Below are positions 33,430-46,500 of a stretch of DNA of 64,000 nucleotides, one piece after another. Positions within the stretch are counted from its first letter, which is position 1; every line of letters begins with the position of its first letter. Made by a program: the position numbers and the translations under genes. A model generated the notes under the pieces. That model made no database searches and was not told where the DNA came from. It worked only from the letters and a program-made list of their open reading frames with translations. The stretch spans positions 1-64,000 of the forward strand of contig JAUCBJ010001142.1 in NCBI GenBank assembly GCA_032718475.1. Reading direction: 5' to 3'. Source of the stretch: Nemertoderma westbladi (Eukaryota; Xenacoelomorpha; Nemertodermatida; Nemertodermatidae).

Positions 33430-36400
33430 GGAATTAGTCAAACTAGCCTGTGAGGTGCGTAGCAGTAGGGTTAGGAATTAATCACACTAGCCTGTGAGGT
33501 GCGTAGCAGTAGGGTTAGGAATTAGTCACACTAGCCTGTGAGGTGCGTAGCAGTAGGGTTAGGAATTAGTCACACTAGCCTGTGAGGTGCGTAGCAGTAG
33601 GGTTAGGAATTAGTCTCACTAGCCTGTGAGGTGCGTAGCAGTAGGGTTAGGAATTAATCACACTAGCCTGTGAGGTGCGTAGCAGTAGGGTTAGGAATTA
33701 GTCACACTAGCCTGTGAGGTGCGTAGCAGTAGGGTTAGGAATTAGTCACACTAGCCTGTGAGGTGCGTAGCAGTAGGGTTAGTAATTAATCACACTAGCC
33801 TGGGAGGTGCATAGTAGGTGGGTTAGGAATTAGTCAAACTAGCCTGTGAGGTGCGTAGCAGTAGGGTTAGGAATTAGTCACATTAGCCTGTGAGGTGCGT
33901 AGCAGTAGGGTTAGGAATTAGTCTCACTAGCCTAGGAGGTGCGTAGCAGTAGGCCTAGGGTTAGGAATTAATAACACTAGCCTGTGAGGTGCATAGAAGG
34001 TGGGTTAGGAATTAGTCAAACTAGCCTGTGAGATGCGTAGCAGTAGGGTTAGGAATTAATCACACTAGCCTGTGAGGTGCGTAGCAGTAGGGTTAGGAAT
34101 TAGTCACACTAGCCTGTGAGGTGCGTAGCAGTAGGGTTAGGAATTAGTCACACTAGCCTGTGAGGTGCGTAGCAGTAGGGTTTGGAATTAGTCTCACTAG
34201 CCTGTGAGGTGCGTAGCAGTAGGGTTAGGAATTAATCACACTAGCCTGTGAGGTGCGTAGCAGTAGGGTTAGGAATTAGTCATACTAGCCTGTGAGGTGC
34301 GTAGCAGTAGGGTTAGGAATTAGTCACACTAGCCTGTGAGGTGCGTAGCAGTAGGGTTAGGAATTAATCACACTAGCCTGGGAGGTGCATAGTAGGTGGG
34401 TTAGGAATTAGTAAAACTAGCCTGTGAGGTGCGTAGCAGTAGGGTTAGGAATTAATCACACTAGCCTGGGAGGTGCATAGTAGGTGGGTTAGGAATTAGT
34501 CAAACTAGCCTGTGAGGTGCGTAGCAGTAGGGTTAGGAATTAATCACACTAGCCTGTGAGGTGCGTAGCAGTTGGGTTAGGAAATAGTCACACTAGTCTG
34601 GGAGGTGCGTAGCAGTTTGGTTAGGAATTAGTCAAACTAGCCTGTGAGGTGCGTAGCAGTAGGGTTAGGAATTAATCACACTAGCCTGGGAGGTGCATAG
34701 TAGGTGGGTTAGGAATTAGTCAAACTAGCCTGTGAGGTGCGTAGCAGTAAGGTTAGGAATTAATCACACTAGCCTGGGAGGTGTGTAGCAGTAGGGTTAG
34801 GAATTAGTCACACTAGCCAGTGAGATGCGTAGCAGTAGGGTTAGGAATTAGTCACACTAGCCTGTGAGGTGCGTAGCAGTAGGGTTAGGAATTAATCACA
34901 CTAGTCTGTGAGGTGCATAGAAGGTGGGTTAGGAATTAATCAAACTAGCCTGTGAGGTGCATAGAAGGTGGGTTAGGAATTAGTCAAACTAGCCTGTGAG
35001 GTGCGTAGCAGTAGGGTTAGGAATTAATCACACTAGCCTGTGAGGTGCGTAGCAGTAGGGTTAGGAATTAGTCACACTAGCCTGTGAGGTGCGTAGCAGT
35101 AGGGTTAGGAATTAGTCACACTAGCCTGTGAGGTGCGTAGCAGTAGGGTTAGGAATTAGTCTCACTAGCCTGTGAGGTGCGTAGCAGTAGGGTTAGGAAT
35201 TAATCACACTAGCCTGTGAGGTGCGTAGCAGTAGGGTTAGGAATTAGTCACACTAGCCTGTGAGGTGCGTAGCAGTAGGGTTAGGAATTAGTCACACTAG
35301 CCTGTGAGGTGCGTAGCAGTAGGGTTAGGAATTAATCACACTAGCCTGGGAGGTGCATAGTAGGTGGGTTAGGAATTAGTCAAACTAGCCTGTGAGGTGC
35401 ATAGCAGTAGGGTTAGGAATTAGTCACATTAGCCTGTGAGGTGCGTAGCAGTAGGGTTAGGAATTAGTCTCACTAGCCTAGGAGGTGCGTAGCAGTAGGC
35501 CTAGGGTTAGGAATTAATCACACTAGCCTGTGAGGTGCATAGAAGGTGGGTTAGGAATTAGTCAAACTAGCCTGTGAGGTGCGTAGCAGTAGGGTTAGGA
35601 ATTAGTCACACTATCCTGTGAGGTGCGTAGCAGTAGGGTTAGGAATTAATCACACTAGCCTGTGAGGTGCGTAGCAGTAGGGTTAGGAATTAGTCACACT
35701 AGCCTGTGAGGTGCGTAGCAGTAGGGTTAGGAATTAATCACACTAGCCTGTGAGGTGCATAGAAGGTGGGTTAGGAATTAGTCTCACTAGCCTGGGAGGT
35801 GCATAGTAGGTGGGTTAGGAATTAGTCAAAATAGCCTGTGAGGTGCGTAGCAGTAGGGTTAGGAATTAATCACATTAGCCTGTGAGGTGCGTAGCAGTTG
35901 GGTTAGGAATTAATCACACTAGCCTGTGAGGTGCATAGAAGGTGGGTTTAGTCAAACTAGCCTGTGAGGTGCGTAGCAGTAGGGTTAGGAATTAATCACA
36001 CTAGCCTGTGAGGTGCGTAGCAGTAGGGTTAGGAATTAGTCTCACTAGCCTGGGAGGTGCATAGTAGGTGGGTTAGGAATTAGTCAAACTAGCCTGTGAG
36101 GTGCGTAGCAGTAGGGTTAGGAATTAATCACACTAGCCTGTGAGGTGCGTAGCAGTAGGGTTAGGAATTAATCACACTAGCCTGTGAGGTGCATAGAAGG
36201 TGGGTTAGGAATTTGTCAAACTAGCCTGTGAGGTGCGTAGCAGTAGGGTTAGGAATTAGTCACACTAGCCTGTGAGGTGCGTAGCAGTAGGGTTAGGAAT
36301 TAATCACACTAGCCTGTGAGGTGCGTAGCAGTAGGGTTAGGAATTAGTCAAACTAGCCTGTGAGGTGCGTAGCAGTAGGGTTAGGAATTAATCACACTAG

Positions 36401-39400
36401 CCTGTGAGGTGCGTAGCAGTAGGGTTATGAATTAATCACACTAGCCTGTGAGGTGCGTAGCAGTAGGGTTAGGAATTAGTCACACTAGCCTGTGAGGTGC
36501 GTAGCAGTAGGGTTAGGAATTAGTCACACTAGCCTGTGAGGTGCGTAGCAGTAGGGTTAGGAATTAGTCTCACTAGCCTGGGAGGTGGGTAGCAGTAGGG
36601 TTAGGAATAAGACACACTAGCCTGTGAGGTGCGTAGCAGTAGTGTTAGGAATTAGTCACATTAGCCTGGGAGGTGCGTAGCAGTAGGGTTAGGAATTAAT
36701 CACACTAGCCTGTGAGGTGCGTAGCAGTAGTGTTAGGAATTAGTCACATTAGCCTGGGAGGTGCGTAGCAGTAGGGTTAGGAATTAGTCACACTAGCCTG
36801 TGAGGTGCATAGCAGTAGGGTTAGGAATTAGTCTCACTAGCCAGTGAGATGCGTAGCAGTAGGGTTAGGAATTAATCACACTAGCCTGTGAGGTGCGTAG
36901 CAGTAGGGTTAGTAATTAATCACACTAGCCTGTGAGGTGCATAGAAGGTGGGTTTAGTCAAACTAGCCTGTGAGGTGCGTAGCAGTAGGGTTAGGAATTA
37001 ATCACACTAGCCTGTGAGGTGCGTAGCAGTAGGGTTAGGAATTAGTCTCACTAGCCTGGGAGGTGCATAGTAGGTGGGTTAGGAATTAGTCAAACTAGCC
37101 TGTGAGGTGCGTAGCAGTAGGGTTAGGAATTAATCACACTAGCCTGTGAGGTGCGTAGCAGTAGGGTTAGTAATTAATCACACTAGCCTGTGAGGTGCAT
37201 AGAAGGTGGGTTAGGAATTAGTCAAACTAGCCTGTGAGGTGCGTAGCAGTAGGGTTAGGAATTAGTCAAACTAGCCTGGGAGGTGGGTAGCAGTAGGGTT
37301 AGGAATTAGACACACTAGCCTGTGAGGTGCGTAGCAGTAGTGTTAGGAATTAGTCACATTAGCCTGGGAGGTGCGTAGCAGTAGGGTTAGGAATTAGTCA
37401 CACTAGCCTGTGAGGTGCGTAGCAGTAGGGTTAGGAATTAGTCTCACTAGCCAGTGAGATGCATAGCAGTAGGGTTAGTAATTAATCACACTAGCCTGTG
37501 AGGTGCATAGAAGGTGGGTTAGGAATTAGTCAAACTAGCCTGTGAGGTGCGTAGCAGTAGGGTTAGGAATTAGTCACACTAGCCTGTGAGGTGCGTAGCA
37601 GTAGGGTTAGGAATTAATCACACTAGCCTGTGAGGTGCATAGAAGGTGGGTTAGGAATTAGTCAAACTAGCCTGTGAGGTGCGTAGCAGTAGGGTTAGGA
37701 ATTAATCACACTAGCCTGTGAGGTGCGTAGCAGTAGGGTTAGGAATTAGTCAAACTAGCCTGTGAGGTGCGTAGCAGTAGGGTTAGGAATTAGTCACACT
37801 AGCCTGTGAGGTGCGTAGCAGTAGGGTTAGGAATTACTCACATTAGCCTGTGAGGTGCGTAGCAGTAGGGTTAGGAATTAGTCACACTAGCCTGGGAGGT
37901 GCGTAGCAGTAGGGTTAGCAATTAGTCACACTAGCCTGTGAGGTGCGTAGCAGTAGGGTTAGGAATTACTCACATTAGCCTGTGAGGTGCGTAGCAGTAG
38001 GGTTAGGAATTAGTCACACTAGCCAGTGAGATGCGTAGCAGTAGGGTTAGGAATTACTCACATTAGCCTGTGAGGTGCGTAGCAGTAGGGTTAGGAATTA
38101 GTCACACTAGCCTGGGAGGTGCGTAGCAGTTGGGTTAGGAATTAGTCACACTAGCCTGTGAGGTGCGTAGCAGTAGGGTTAGGAATTACTCACATTAGCC
38201 TGTGAGGTGCGTAGCAGTAGGGTTAGGAATTAGTCACACTAGCCTGGGAGGTGCGTAGCAGTTGGGTTAGGAATTAGTCTCACTAGCCTGGGAGGTGCGT
38301 AGCAGTAGGGTTAGGAATTAGTCACATTAGCCTGTGAGGTGCGTAGCAGTTGGGTTAGGAATTAGTCACACTAGCCTGTGAGGTGAGTAGCAGTAGTGTT
38401 AGGAATTAGTCACATTAGCCTGGGAGGTGCGTAGCAGTAGGGTTAGGAATTAATCACACTAGCCTGTGAGGTGCATAGAAGGTGGGTTACGAATTAGTCT
38501 CACTAGCTTGTGAGGTGGGTAGCAGTAGGGTTAGGAATTAGTCACATTAGCCTGTGAGGTGCGTAGCAGTTGGGTTAGGAATTAGTCACACTAGCCTGTG
38601 AGGTGCGTAGCAGTAGGGTTAGGAATTAGTCACATTAGCCTGTGAGGTGCGTAGCAGTAGGGTTAGCAATTAGTCACACTAGCCTGGGAGGTGCGTAGCA
38701 GTAGGGTTAACAATTAGTCACACTAGCCTGTGAGGTGCGTAGCAGTAGGGTTAGGAATTACTCACATTAGCCTGTGAGGTGCGTAGCAGTTGGGTTAGGA
38801 ATTACTCACATTAGCCTGTGAGGTGCGTAGCAGTAGGGTTAGTAATTAATCACACTAGCCTGTGAGGTGCGTAGCAGTAGGGTTAGGAATTACTCACATT
38901 AGCCTGTGAGGTGCGTAGCAGTTGGGTTAGGAATTAGTCACACTAGGCTAGGAGGTGCGTAGCAGTAGGGTTAGGAATTAGTCACATTAGCCTGTGAGGT
39001 GCGTAGCAGTTGGGTTAGGAATTAGTCACACTAGCCTGTGAGGTGCGTAGCAGTAGGGTTAGCAATTAGTCACACTAGCCTGGGAGGTGCGTAGCAGTAG
39101 GGTTAACAATTAGTCACACTAGCCTGTGAGGTGCGTAGCAGTAGGGTTAGGAATTACTCACATTAGCCTGTGAGGTGCGTAGCAGTTGGGTTAGGAATTA
39201 CTCACATTAGCCTGTGAGGTGCGTAGCAGTTGGGTTAGGAATTACTCACATTAGCCTGTGAGGTGCGTAGCAGTAGGGTTAGGAATTAGTCACACTAGCC
39301 TGTGAGGTGCGTAGCAGTAGGGTTAGGAATTACTCACATTAGCCTGTGAGGTGCGTAGCAGTTGGGTTAGGAATTACTCACATTAGCCTGTGAGGTGCGT

Positions 39401-39975
39401 AGCAGTTGGGTTAGAAATTACTCACATTAGCCTGTGAGGTGCGTAGCAGTTGGGTTAGGAATTACTCACATTAGCCTGTGAGGTGCGTAGCAGTTGGGTT
39501 AGGAATTACTCACATTAGCCTGTGAGGTGCGTAGCAGTAGGGTTAGGAATTAGTCACACTAGCCTGGGAGGTGCGTAGCAGTAGGGTTAGGAATTAGTCT
39601 CACTAGCCTGGGAGGTGCGTAGCAGTAGGGTTAGGAATTAGTCTCACTAGCCTGGGAGGTGCGTAGCAGTAGGGTTAGGAATTAGTCACATTAGCCTGGG
39701 AGGTGCGTAGCAGTAGGGTTAGGAATTAGTCTCACTAGCCTGGGAGGTGCGTAGCAGTAGGGTTAGGAATTAGTCACATTAGCCTGGGAGGTGCGTAGCA
39801 GTAGGGTTAGGAATTAGTCACACTAGCCTGGGAGGTGCGTAGCAGTAGGGTTAGGAATTAGTCACATTAGCCTGGGGGGTGCGTAGCAGTAGGGTTAGGA
39901 ATTACTCACATTAGCCTGTGAGGTGCGTAGCAGTAGGGTTAGGAATTAGTCACACTAGCCTGGGAGGTGCGTAGG

Positions 39976-39980
39976 AGTAG
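39976..39980. repeat. Target site duplication, left copy (AGTAG)
   Basis: AGTAG directly precedes the 5' LTR and is repeated at 52284-52288 directly after the 3' LTR. Removing the element and one AGTAG restores a normal satellite monomer. Confidence 0.95.
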
Positions 39981-41223
39981 TGTAAAAGCTTTTGCTGAAT
40001 TGTCCGGTTATTTTTCCTTATTTTTCCCGTAAAATACTCTGTAGTTGGTTTACCAGGCATAAAAAGGCCGTGTCCTTGCTGTACTGGTGTTTTAGCGGAC
40101 ATAAAAGCTATTTCTTCTGTATTTGTACTTTAGAGGACATAATCCGTAATTCCGTGACGTAAAAGCTCGATACTCTTGAAAACAGTGTCGCTACCATGAC
40201 GACGGCTAGCAGCTGATATTGCCACGTCGACGTTTCTTTGTTTCTTTGTTCTCTCGTTGTTCAGGTTGACCAATCAGAGCGTTTGTTGTCTCTGTGTTGG
40301 AGGTGTATACAGAAACTCAGTAGTTCAGTGTTATGTTTTGCCCAGAGTCTAAGAACCGGCTTTTGGCACCTCCGTGTTTTCAGTTTTTAGTCCTACACTA
40401 GTAGGCTTAATTATAAGGACATATATCCGTTATCTGTATACTGCAAACGTAACTGATGTCTGATGTCTGATGTTTGATGTCTGCATACTGCATACTGCAT
40501 ACTGCAGTACTGCATACACTGCATACTGTGTAACACTGTGCATACTTTATATTGTTATACTGCTATTTACTGTCGGTTCTTCATAATACGGTTGATGAAT
40601 TATTATATTTGGAATAACGACAAATAACCCCGAAAACCCAATATTCTTGATATACCGAAGGTAAGAGAGAAGGGTTACAGATAAATGATTGCGACCTATG
40701 TTGAGTGGTTTGAAGTGAATCTAATGTTATTTGATAGACCCTACATGATTCGGTCCGTGTTCCTTTTATATATAACTAAAATCAGTGAAGATCGGCAGAT
40801 CAGTGTGCAGTATTGTGCAGCATTGTGTATGAGTGAGACTGATAACGAAGCATTTCCTAAAGAATGCGCCATATATGTGAATTATAACTAAGCCATATCA
40901 TTGTGAGTAGTTTAAGTCATAACTCTGTTTATATAGATAGAGCGCCACGTCCTAAAGGAACTGTTAATATTTCCCGAAGGTGAATAATATTGTCAGAGAT
41001 TATATAATACTGTCAGTCGAATAATACATTAGGCTTACATAGCAATAAGATTAAGCCGTCGAACCCAATCTCCCGGGTATATCCAGCGGGTGAATGATCG
41101 CGCACAGATTGGTTTCGACTAGTGTAGTGAATTAAATACTTGTCATAGACTAAAGGTGATTTATTATCTAGAAGACATCCTAATTTGGCGGGTTAAACTG
41201 CCAAAGGTCTGAAAGCGCGAACA
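39981..41223 (+). repeat. 5' LTR, 1243 bp
   Basis: It starts TGTAAAAGCTTTTGC and ends GCGCGAACA. It differs from the 3' LTR at positions near 40164, 40348, 40806 and 40920. Simple repeats of CTGATGT and CTGCATA lie at 40452-40545. CATAAAAAG-type AT-rich boxes near 40058 and 40100 are possible TATA elements. An open frame of 68 codons (40685-40891) is shared with the 3' LTR and, as 64 codons, with the LTR at 2493-3670. Confidence 0.95.
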
Positions 41224-43535
41224 ATAACGGATATATCTTCTTTATTGCAGTAAGCAATAAAGTTGAAAGTACCGGTCAACCGGTAAACCTGAAAGGTACA
41301 TCTGTAGGTCCGTAGGCCTAACTGTCCTAACCGGTACTTCCCGTATAAGTACATTAGTATTATTCGATTTTGATAGTTATACACCGGTAGGCCTTAATAA
41401 TTAATCAGGGACTGCAGCCCTGGTTTTTTATTGAGATTTTTACTTATTTCTGTCAAGTTTTATTTATTTGTAGGCCAGTATTGAACAGAAGGCGTGTAAG
41501 CCTGATCATATTGTACAGACGATTTGTAGGCTGAGCTGTTGTCTGATTGCTGTTAAGTCCGAACGAATTGCAGTGTGTGTAGATCACCTGTCCGATTAAG
41601 TACGATTAGGCAGTAGGGGCAGCGAATGCTGTAAGGTAAACCCCCAATTAAAGAATAAGTCGTACTACTGGGTTAGAACGCATACTCCCTAATCATTTCG
41701 GAGTCTGCATGTCCTGCGGTTTATTTAGGCTTGAGAGTAGTCTGCCATCGTTTAGTCTGTACTTTGTTTGTGTAAGTCTGTACGGGTAGCGTATAATTTT
41801 ATTTAGATAATTTGTAGGCTGGATAGTTGTCTGGCTGTTATTAGGTCTGAACGGATTGCAGCGTGTGTAGATCATCTGTCCGATTAAGTACGGTTAGGAA
41901 GTAGGGGCAGCCAATGCGGTAAGGTAAACCCCCAATTAAAGAATAAGTCGCACTACTGGGTTAGAGCGCATACTCCCTAATCATTTCGGAGTCTGCATAT
42001 ACCGTAGTTTGTTTAGGCTTGATAGTAGTCTGTCAGTATTTGGTCTGCATTTTGTTTGAGTAGTTTGTACGCGTAGCGTAATATTTATTATTCAGAGTTT
42101 ATGCGATTATTCGCAACATTCATTCCCCAAGTTTGTTCCTACAGTAATTGTGTTTGTTATACATACCGCTATAGTTAAATTAACCCCGGTACTACACGCT
42201 ACACGGGCTGCTTGGCGTAGGTAAAGACTGGTGATTTTGTGCATCGGTCACTCCAGCAGATGCCGTGGTTCTTTTAGCTGTTCAAGTATATTTAACTACT
42301 GATTATCTGTTGTACAAGTACTCGTACCTAATTTAGGGTTTAGTGTACAGTGCTTTCCGAGAGTAATTAGTGTAGGCATTATATTTGTGTTGTAAAGTGG
42401 TTGATAGGCACATTCGATTAGCTCTATTAACTTCTAGGTAGGAACACTCCGTGATACATAACGTAGAACCTATAGCGATACGGTTATAGGTCGTCAGGCG
42501 GTGGTATTTTTCCTATCTGGACAACGCAGTGTATTTACTACCGCGTATTATTTTCAAATACCGCAGTACCCTGTCCGTTGTAATAACCAGATTTCTAACT
42601 CTTTGTTAGGCTGGTTGTAGACTTCTTGTAAAATTACCCTAAAAATTCGTATTTTGTGTTTTTTGTAAATTTTTGTGTTTATTTAGAGATTGTAATCTCA
42701 ACCCGAATCGTACGTAATTTGTAGTATTAAGTAACTTAGGTAAATTAGTATTATTTGTTTTAGTGTCCTATAAGTAACACTTCACTGAAAGCGCACCGCT
42801 TTGTGTAGTGATTACTCCCCAGAAATAATAACATTTATTTCAACATTGACTAAACCCATTAAAACGGGTATATATATATTATAAATCAAATCTAAAGATT
42901 TATAAATAGTAGGCCAACCATACAACCATTAGGTCTCCATATCAGTTGGTCTACTGCTCAAATAGCGGTAATAAAGTAAGTAAAGTAACCAAGTAACCCT
43001 AAAATTCAGAAATTCAATTATTTAAAATAATTGATATACCGGTATTTACGATAGGCCTATTATCTTTATTTCTATAAATTTCGGCTGAAATTATACCGGT
43101 ACTTGTAATTAATTCTAGTTTGTAATTATACTTATATATATACACTATAAGTGTAAACTGCATACCGGTATTTACGATAGGCCTATTATCTTTATTTCTA
43201 TAAATTTAGGCTGAAATTATACCGGTACTTGTAATTAATTCTAGTCCAGAATTATATATACTACAAACTGTAAGCTGTATACCGGTATTCCGATAGGCCT
43301 ATTATATATTTATATATATTTGTGCTAAAATTATACCGGTATTCTGTGATAAACCTAGTCTGTAATAATAGTTATATATACTATAAGCATACCACCGGTA
43401 TTCTAATATATTATATATATCACACTACACTGAGTAGCAGTACCGGTAATTAATTACTAGGCTAGCAGTTAATACTGAATTACTAGACTTGCTTTAGCTG
43501 TATTTATAGCCGTAGGCATTCAACTGTAAACAAAC
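41224..43535 (+). other. Untranslated leader of the BEL/Pao element, with tandem repeats
   Basis: 2.3 kb between the 5' LTR and gag. A unit of about 285 bp containing CCCCCAATTAAAGAATAAGT and CTCCCTAATCATTTCGGAGT starts near 41597 and recurs near 41880. A unit of about 110 bp built on ATACCGGTATTTACGATAGG recurs near 43035 and 43160, with a diverged third near 43278. Palindromes ACCGGT and AGGCCT are strikingly frequent. The leader is conserved in the minus-strand copy at 237-2492. I see no protein-coding signal. Confidence 0.85.
41240..41262 (+). promoter_or_regulatory. Conserved hairpin at the primer-site position
   Basis: A perfect 9-bp stem CTTTATTGC / GCAATAAAG with loop AGTAA, 17 bases after the LTR. 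It is identical in stem and loop to the minus-strand copy at 2454-2476, while the bases between LTR and hairpin vary. The expected TGG of a tRNA-primed start is missing. A role in priming or packaging is inference only. Confidence 0.45.
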
Positions 43536-46500
43536 ATGTCTGACACAACCCAATCACTGTCAGATAGTCTCCTAGATAGTGTTAGAATGACTGTTAGACA
43601 GTGTCTTAAAAAGATCAGTGACCCAGATCCAAGTATAGAACATCCTAGATCCAAGTCTAAGTCCCCTCCTACTGTGCGAAAAATCATCCCTCAAGTAGTA
43701 GTATCAGACCCTAGGCTAGTCCAACATCGTAGGTCTATCATAGGCACTCGAGCTCAGGTCAAGCGGGACCAAGAAGCAGCGGAACCTCAACAACCCGCGA
43801 GCCAAGAACCTAGTTCTCAGCGGCCCGAGAGATCCAGTAGTTCGGATACTGTTGAGCGGACGCCCGAACGCGGAGCGAAGATGGCGGATACGGTTTATGA
43901 TGAACGGCCAACCTATGAAGAATCAACCGACGCCACTTCTTCTCAAGAAGAAAGCGAAGGGACAGCGGAGGGGCCGCGAAAGAGAGATGCCATTGACATC
44001 TATCTGTCAGACTATCAACGCTTTGTGGGAGATGAAGAGTTGAGGAGAAGGCTGGAGGGGCTTAGCCCTAATAGTGAAGGAACCAAGCTTGTGCTGGATG
44101 CAATCGATGCGGAAATGTTAGCGGCGAACCAAGCTAAATTCGATGAACAACTCCGCATCGCTAGAGAAAAGGAAGAACAAGTAAGGAAAAAACGTATAGA
44201 AGATAGAAAGACAGCAGCAGCGGCAGTGGCAGCGGCAGAAGCGGAAAGAAAGGCAGCAGAGGCGGCGGCAGAAAAGACAGTGGCAGCGGCAGAAGCGGAA
44301 AGGAAAGTGGCAGCAGCAGAAGCGGAAAGGAAAGCGGCAGCGGCAGAAGCGGAAAGAAAGATAGCAGTGGCAGAAGCAGAACGGAGGGCATCTGAAGAGA
44401 CAACCCAACTAGAGTTGGAAAATCTTCAAGAGAGGCAAGAAAACTTTAATAAACAGTTAACAGCTAGTAATATGCAGATGATGAATCGATCTACTCCCAA
44501 ACGGCAAGGTTATACATCATCTGAGGAAGGCGATACCACTGACGCTGAAGGCGGAGGAAATCGATCCCGCCTAAGCAGACGTAAAAGAACATTCCACCGT
44601 CAGAAATTGCCTGATTTGCCTCCAGCTGTTAGAAGGCAACTAAATAACACCAACTTAGAGAGTACAGAACCCACAGACCAAATAATTACAATAGAAAGAC
44701 TCCCTACTATAGTAGATGAGCCTGAAATAAGTAGGCCTGTTCTTGAAATCACCCCTTCGGTAATAGATACACCTGTGCTCCCTGAAGCTACCTATAAATT
44801 CCCTCTGCATAGCACTAAGCTACCTGTGCCCCGTAGAACTGCCCAGGAGACAGTTCAGGTCCTGGACCCCGAGCGAAATATTCCAAATTTGTCGCCCGTT
44901 GTCCCTCGTCTGCCCGCTACGACGTTGGCGGATCCCGTTTCGGCGGTTGATTGGGTAGACGAGAGACGGCGGGGGATGGATATTCTCCTAGGAGAGATGA
45001 AGGAGAATCGGATACGCTCTTCCCAACAGGTCCGAGAGTTGGAAGGGACTGTCCAACATTTAAAAGGAACAGTGAGGGAAAGTAAGTTAGAGTTGCAAGA
45101 AGTGCAGCAAAGTATCGCGGTAGAACGCGATAAATTAGTAAACTTAAAAAAGGGTATACCACCACCCTCTGTAACAATGTGTCAACCCGTTAGGTCTGAA
45201 GTATCTCATGCGCAAGGTGTGGAGCCTACACGCATCTATACTGCTAGCGAAGTAGAAACTCCTATAGTGAACCCTATTAAGGGTAATTATAGACCTGTTG
45301 ATAATGATATTCCCTATAGACCGGATCATAATCCGAGAAATTTATATACCGATAACTCGATATTAAATAACACGATGGCCCAAGAAAGTTTTACGCGTCA
45401 AATGGCTAGAACCGAAGCCCGGCAAGCGGTAAAGGTGGGAGAGATCGTCAAGTTCAATGGAGATGAGATGAAATGGTTACCTTTTAATGAATATTACAAA
45501 GATAACATACAGAACTCTGTACTATCTAATGGAGAAAAACTTAGATACCTCATCGAGTGCTTGGAAGGATCTCCCAAGTTAATGGCGTTAAAGTTTATTG
45601 GACATCCAGACGGATTAAGACAAGTTTGGGATACACTAAACATCAGGTATGGTAATAGGAATAATATCGCTGGGTACTTGTATGCAAAGTTAGTAGCGCC
45701 CCGAAAGTTTATTAGTAGCGGAATTATCGAGTTTTCCGATGAGATCCAGGAGATCTGCAGACAATTAGATTGGCTAGGTAAGTCTCATGAATACCAGAAT
45801 TATATGGTTGTAGGAGCCTTAGCATCTACTTTGCCCAAGGGTGGAGTAGGTACACGCTGGGACAAGAAGGTGTTATATATGATGGAACAACAACAACGAG
45901 ACCCTACCATGGCTGATCTCATGTCATTCTTAGATGGAGAAGTGAAATTACAGCTCCTAAGACAGTCCAGAGAGAAGACACTGGAAAACAGGGTAAGTGA
46001 GAAACCCGTTTCTAGGAGAAGGGTAACACCAGTATGTTATACCGACGACGGTGAAAGCCAAACTTCTCAAGGAGAGGACAGCGGGAAAGACACTGACAGA
46101 TCTTATTATGTCAATAAATTGCCTAAAGATCAGGTAAGTAAATCCGAGTCTCGACCCAATGACAGAAGGGAACCGGTACAAAAAACCCTTTCTACATCTC
46201 CTAAAAGAATTCAGGTGAGAAAGCCCGAGGAAAGAACAAGTGTGCACCACATAGCACAGGTTAAAGTAAGTAACATCAAGCCGAAATGTGTGCTGTGCGA
46301 CGGGCCCCACCGTTTAAATGCGTGTGATAAATTCCTGAGGAAATCACTAAAGGATAGACGTGAAGTCATGTGGGATAAGCGGTTGTGTTATAATTGCCTC
46401 AGACGAGGACACCAACGGCGAACCTGTAACTCCGACGCAAGGTGTGCAAAGTGCGGCGCAAAACATCATATCTTGTTGCACACGGAATTCGAACGAAACA

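Larger units (their letters stand above)
21482..39980. repeat. 44-bp satellite array, block 1 (about 420 monomers)
   Basis: The monomer is 44 bp, for example AGTAGGGTTAGGAATTAGTC followed by ACACTAGCCTGTGAGGTGCG and TAGC. It repeats head to tail over 18.5 kb with a few recurrent variants (CAGTTGGG for CAGTAGGG; CAAACTAG, CTCACTAG or CACATTAG for CACACTAG; GGTGCATAGAAGGTGGG; GCCAGTGAGATG; GTGCGCAGC). Each monomer holds five TAG trinucleotides and 44 is not a multiple of three, so all frames close quickly. Variants come in repeated runs, showing higher-order amplification. The right end is cut by the BEL element at 39981. Confidence 0.99.

Noticed and set aside
21482-39980. CRISPR-like array
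   Set aside because: Units are contiguous 44-bp monomers with no unique spacers, in clearly eukaryotic DNA.
21482-39980. True interstitial telomere tract
   Set aside because: Only about 10 contiguous telomere-matching bases per 44-bp monomer; it is telomere-like at best.
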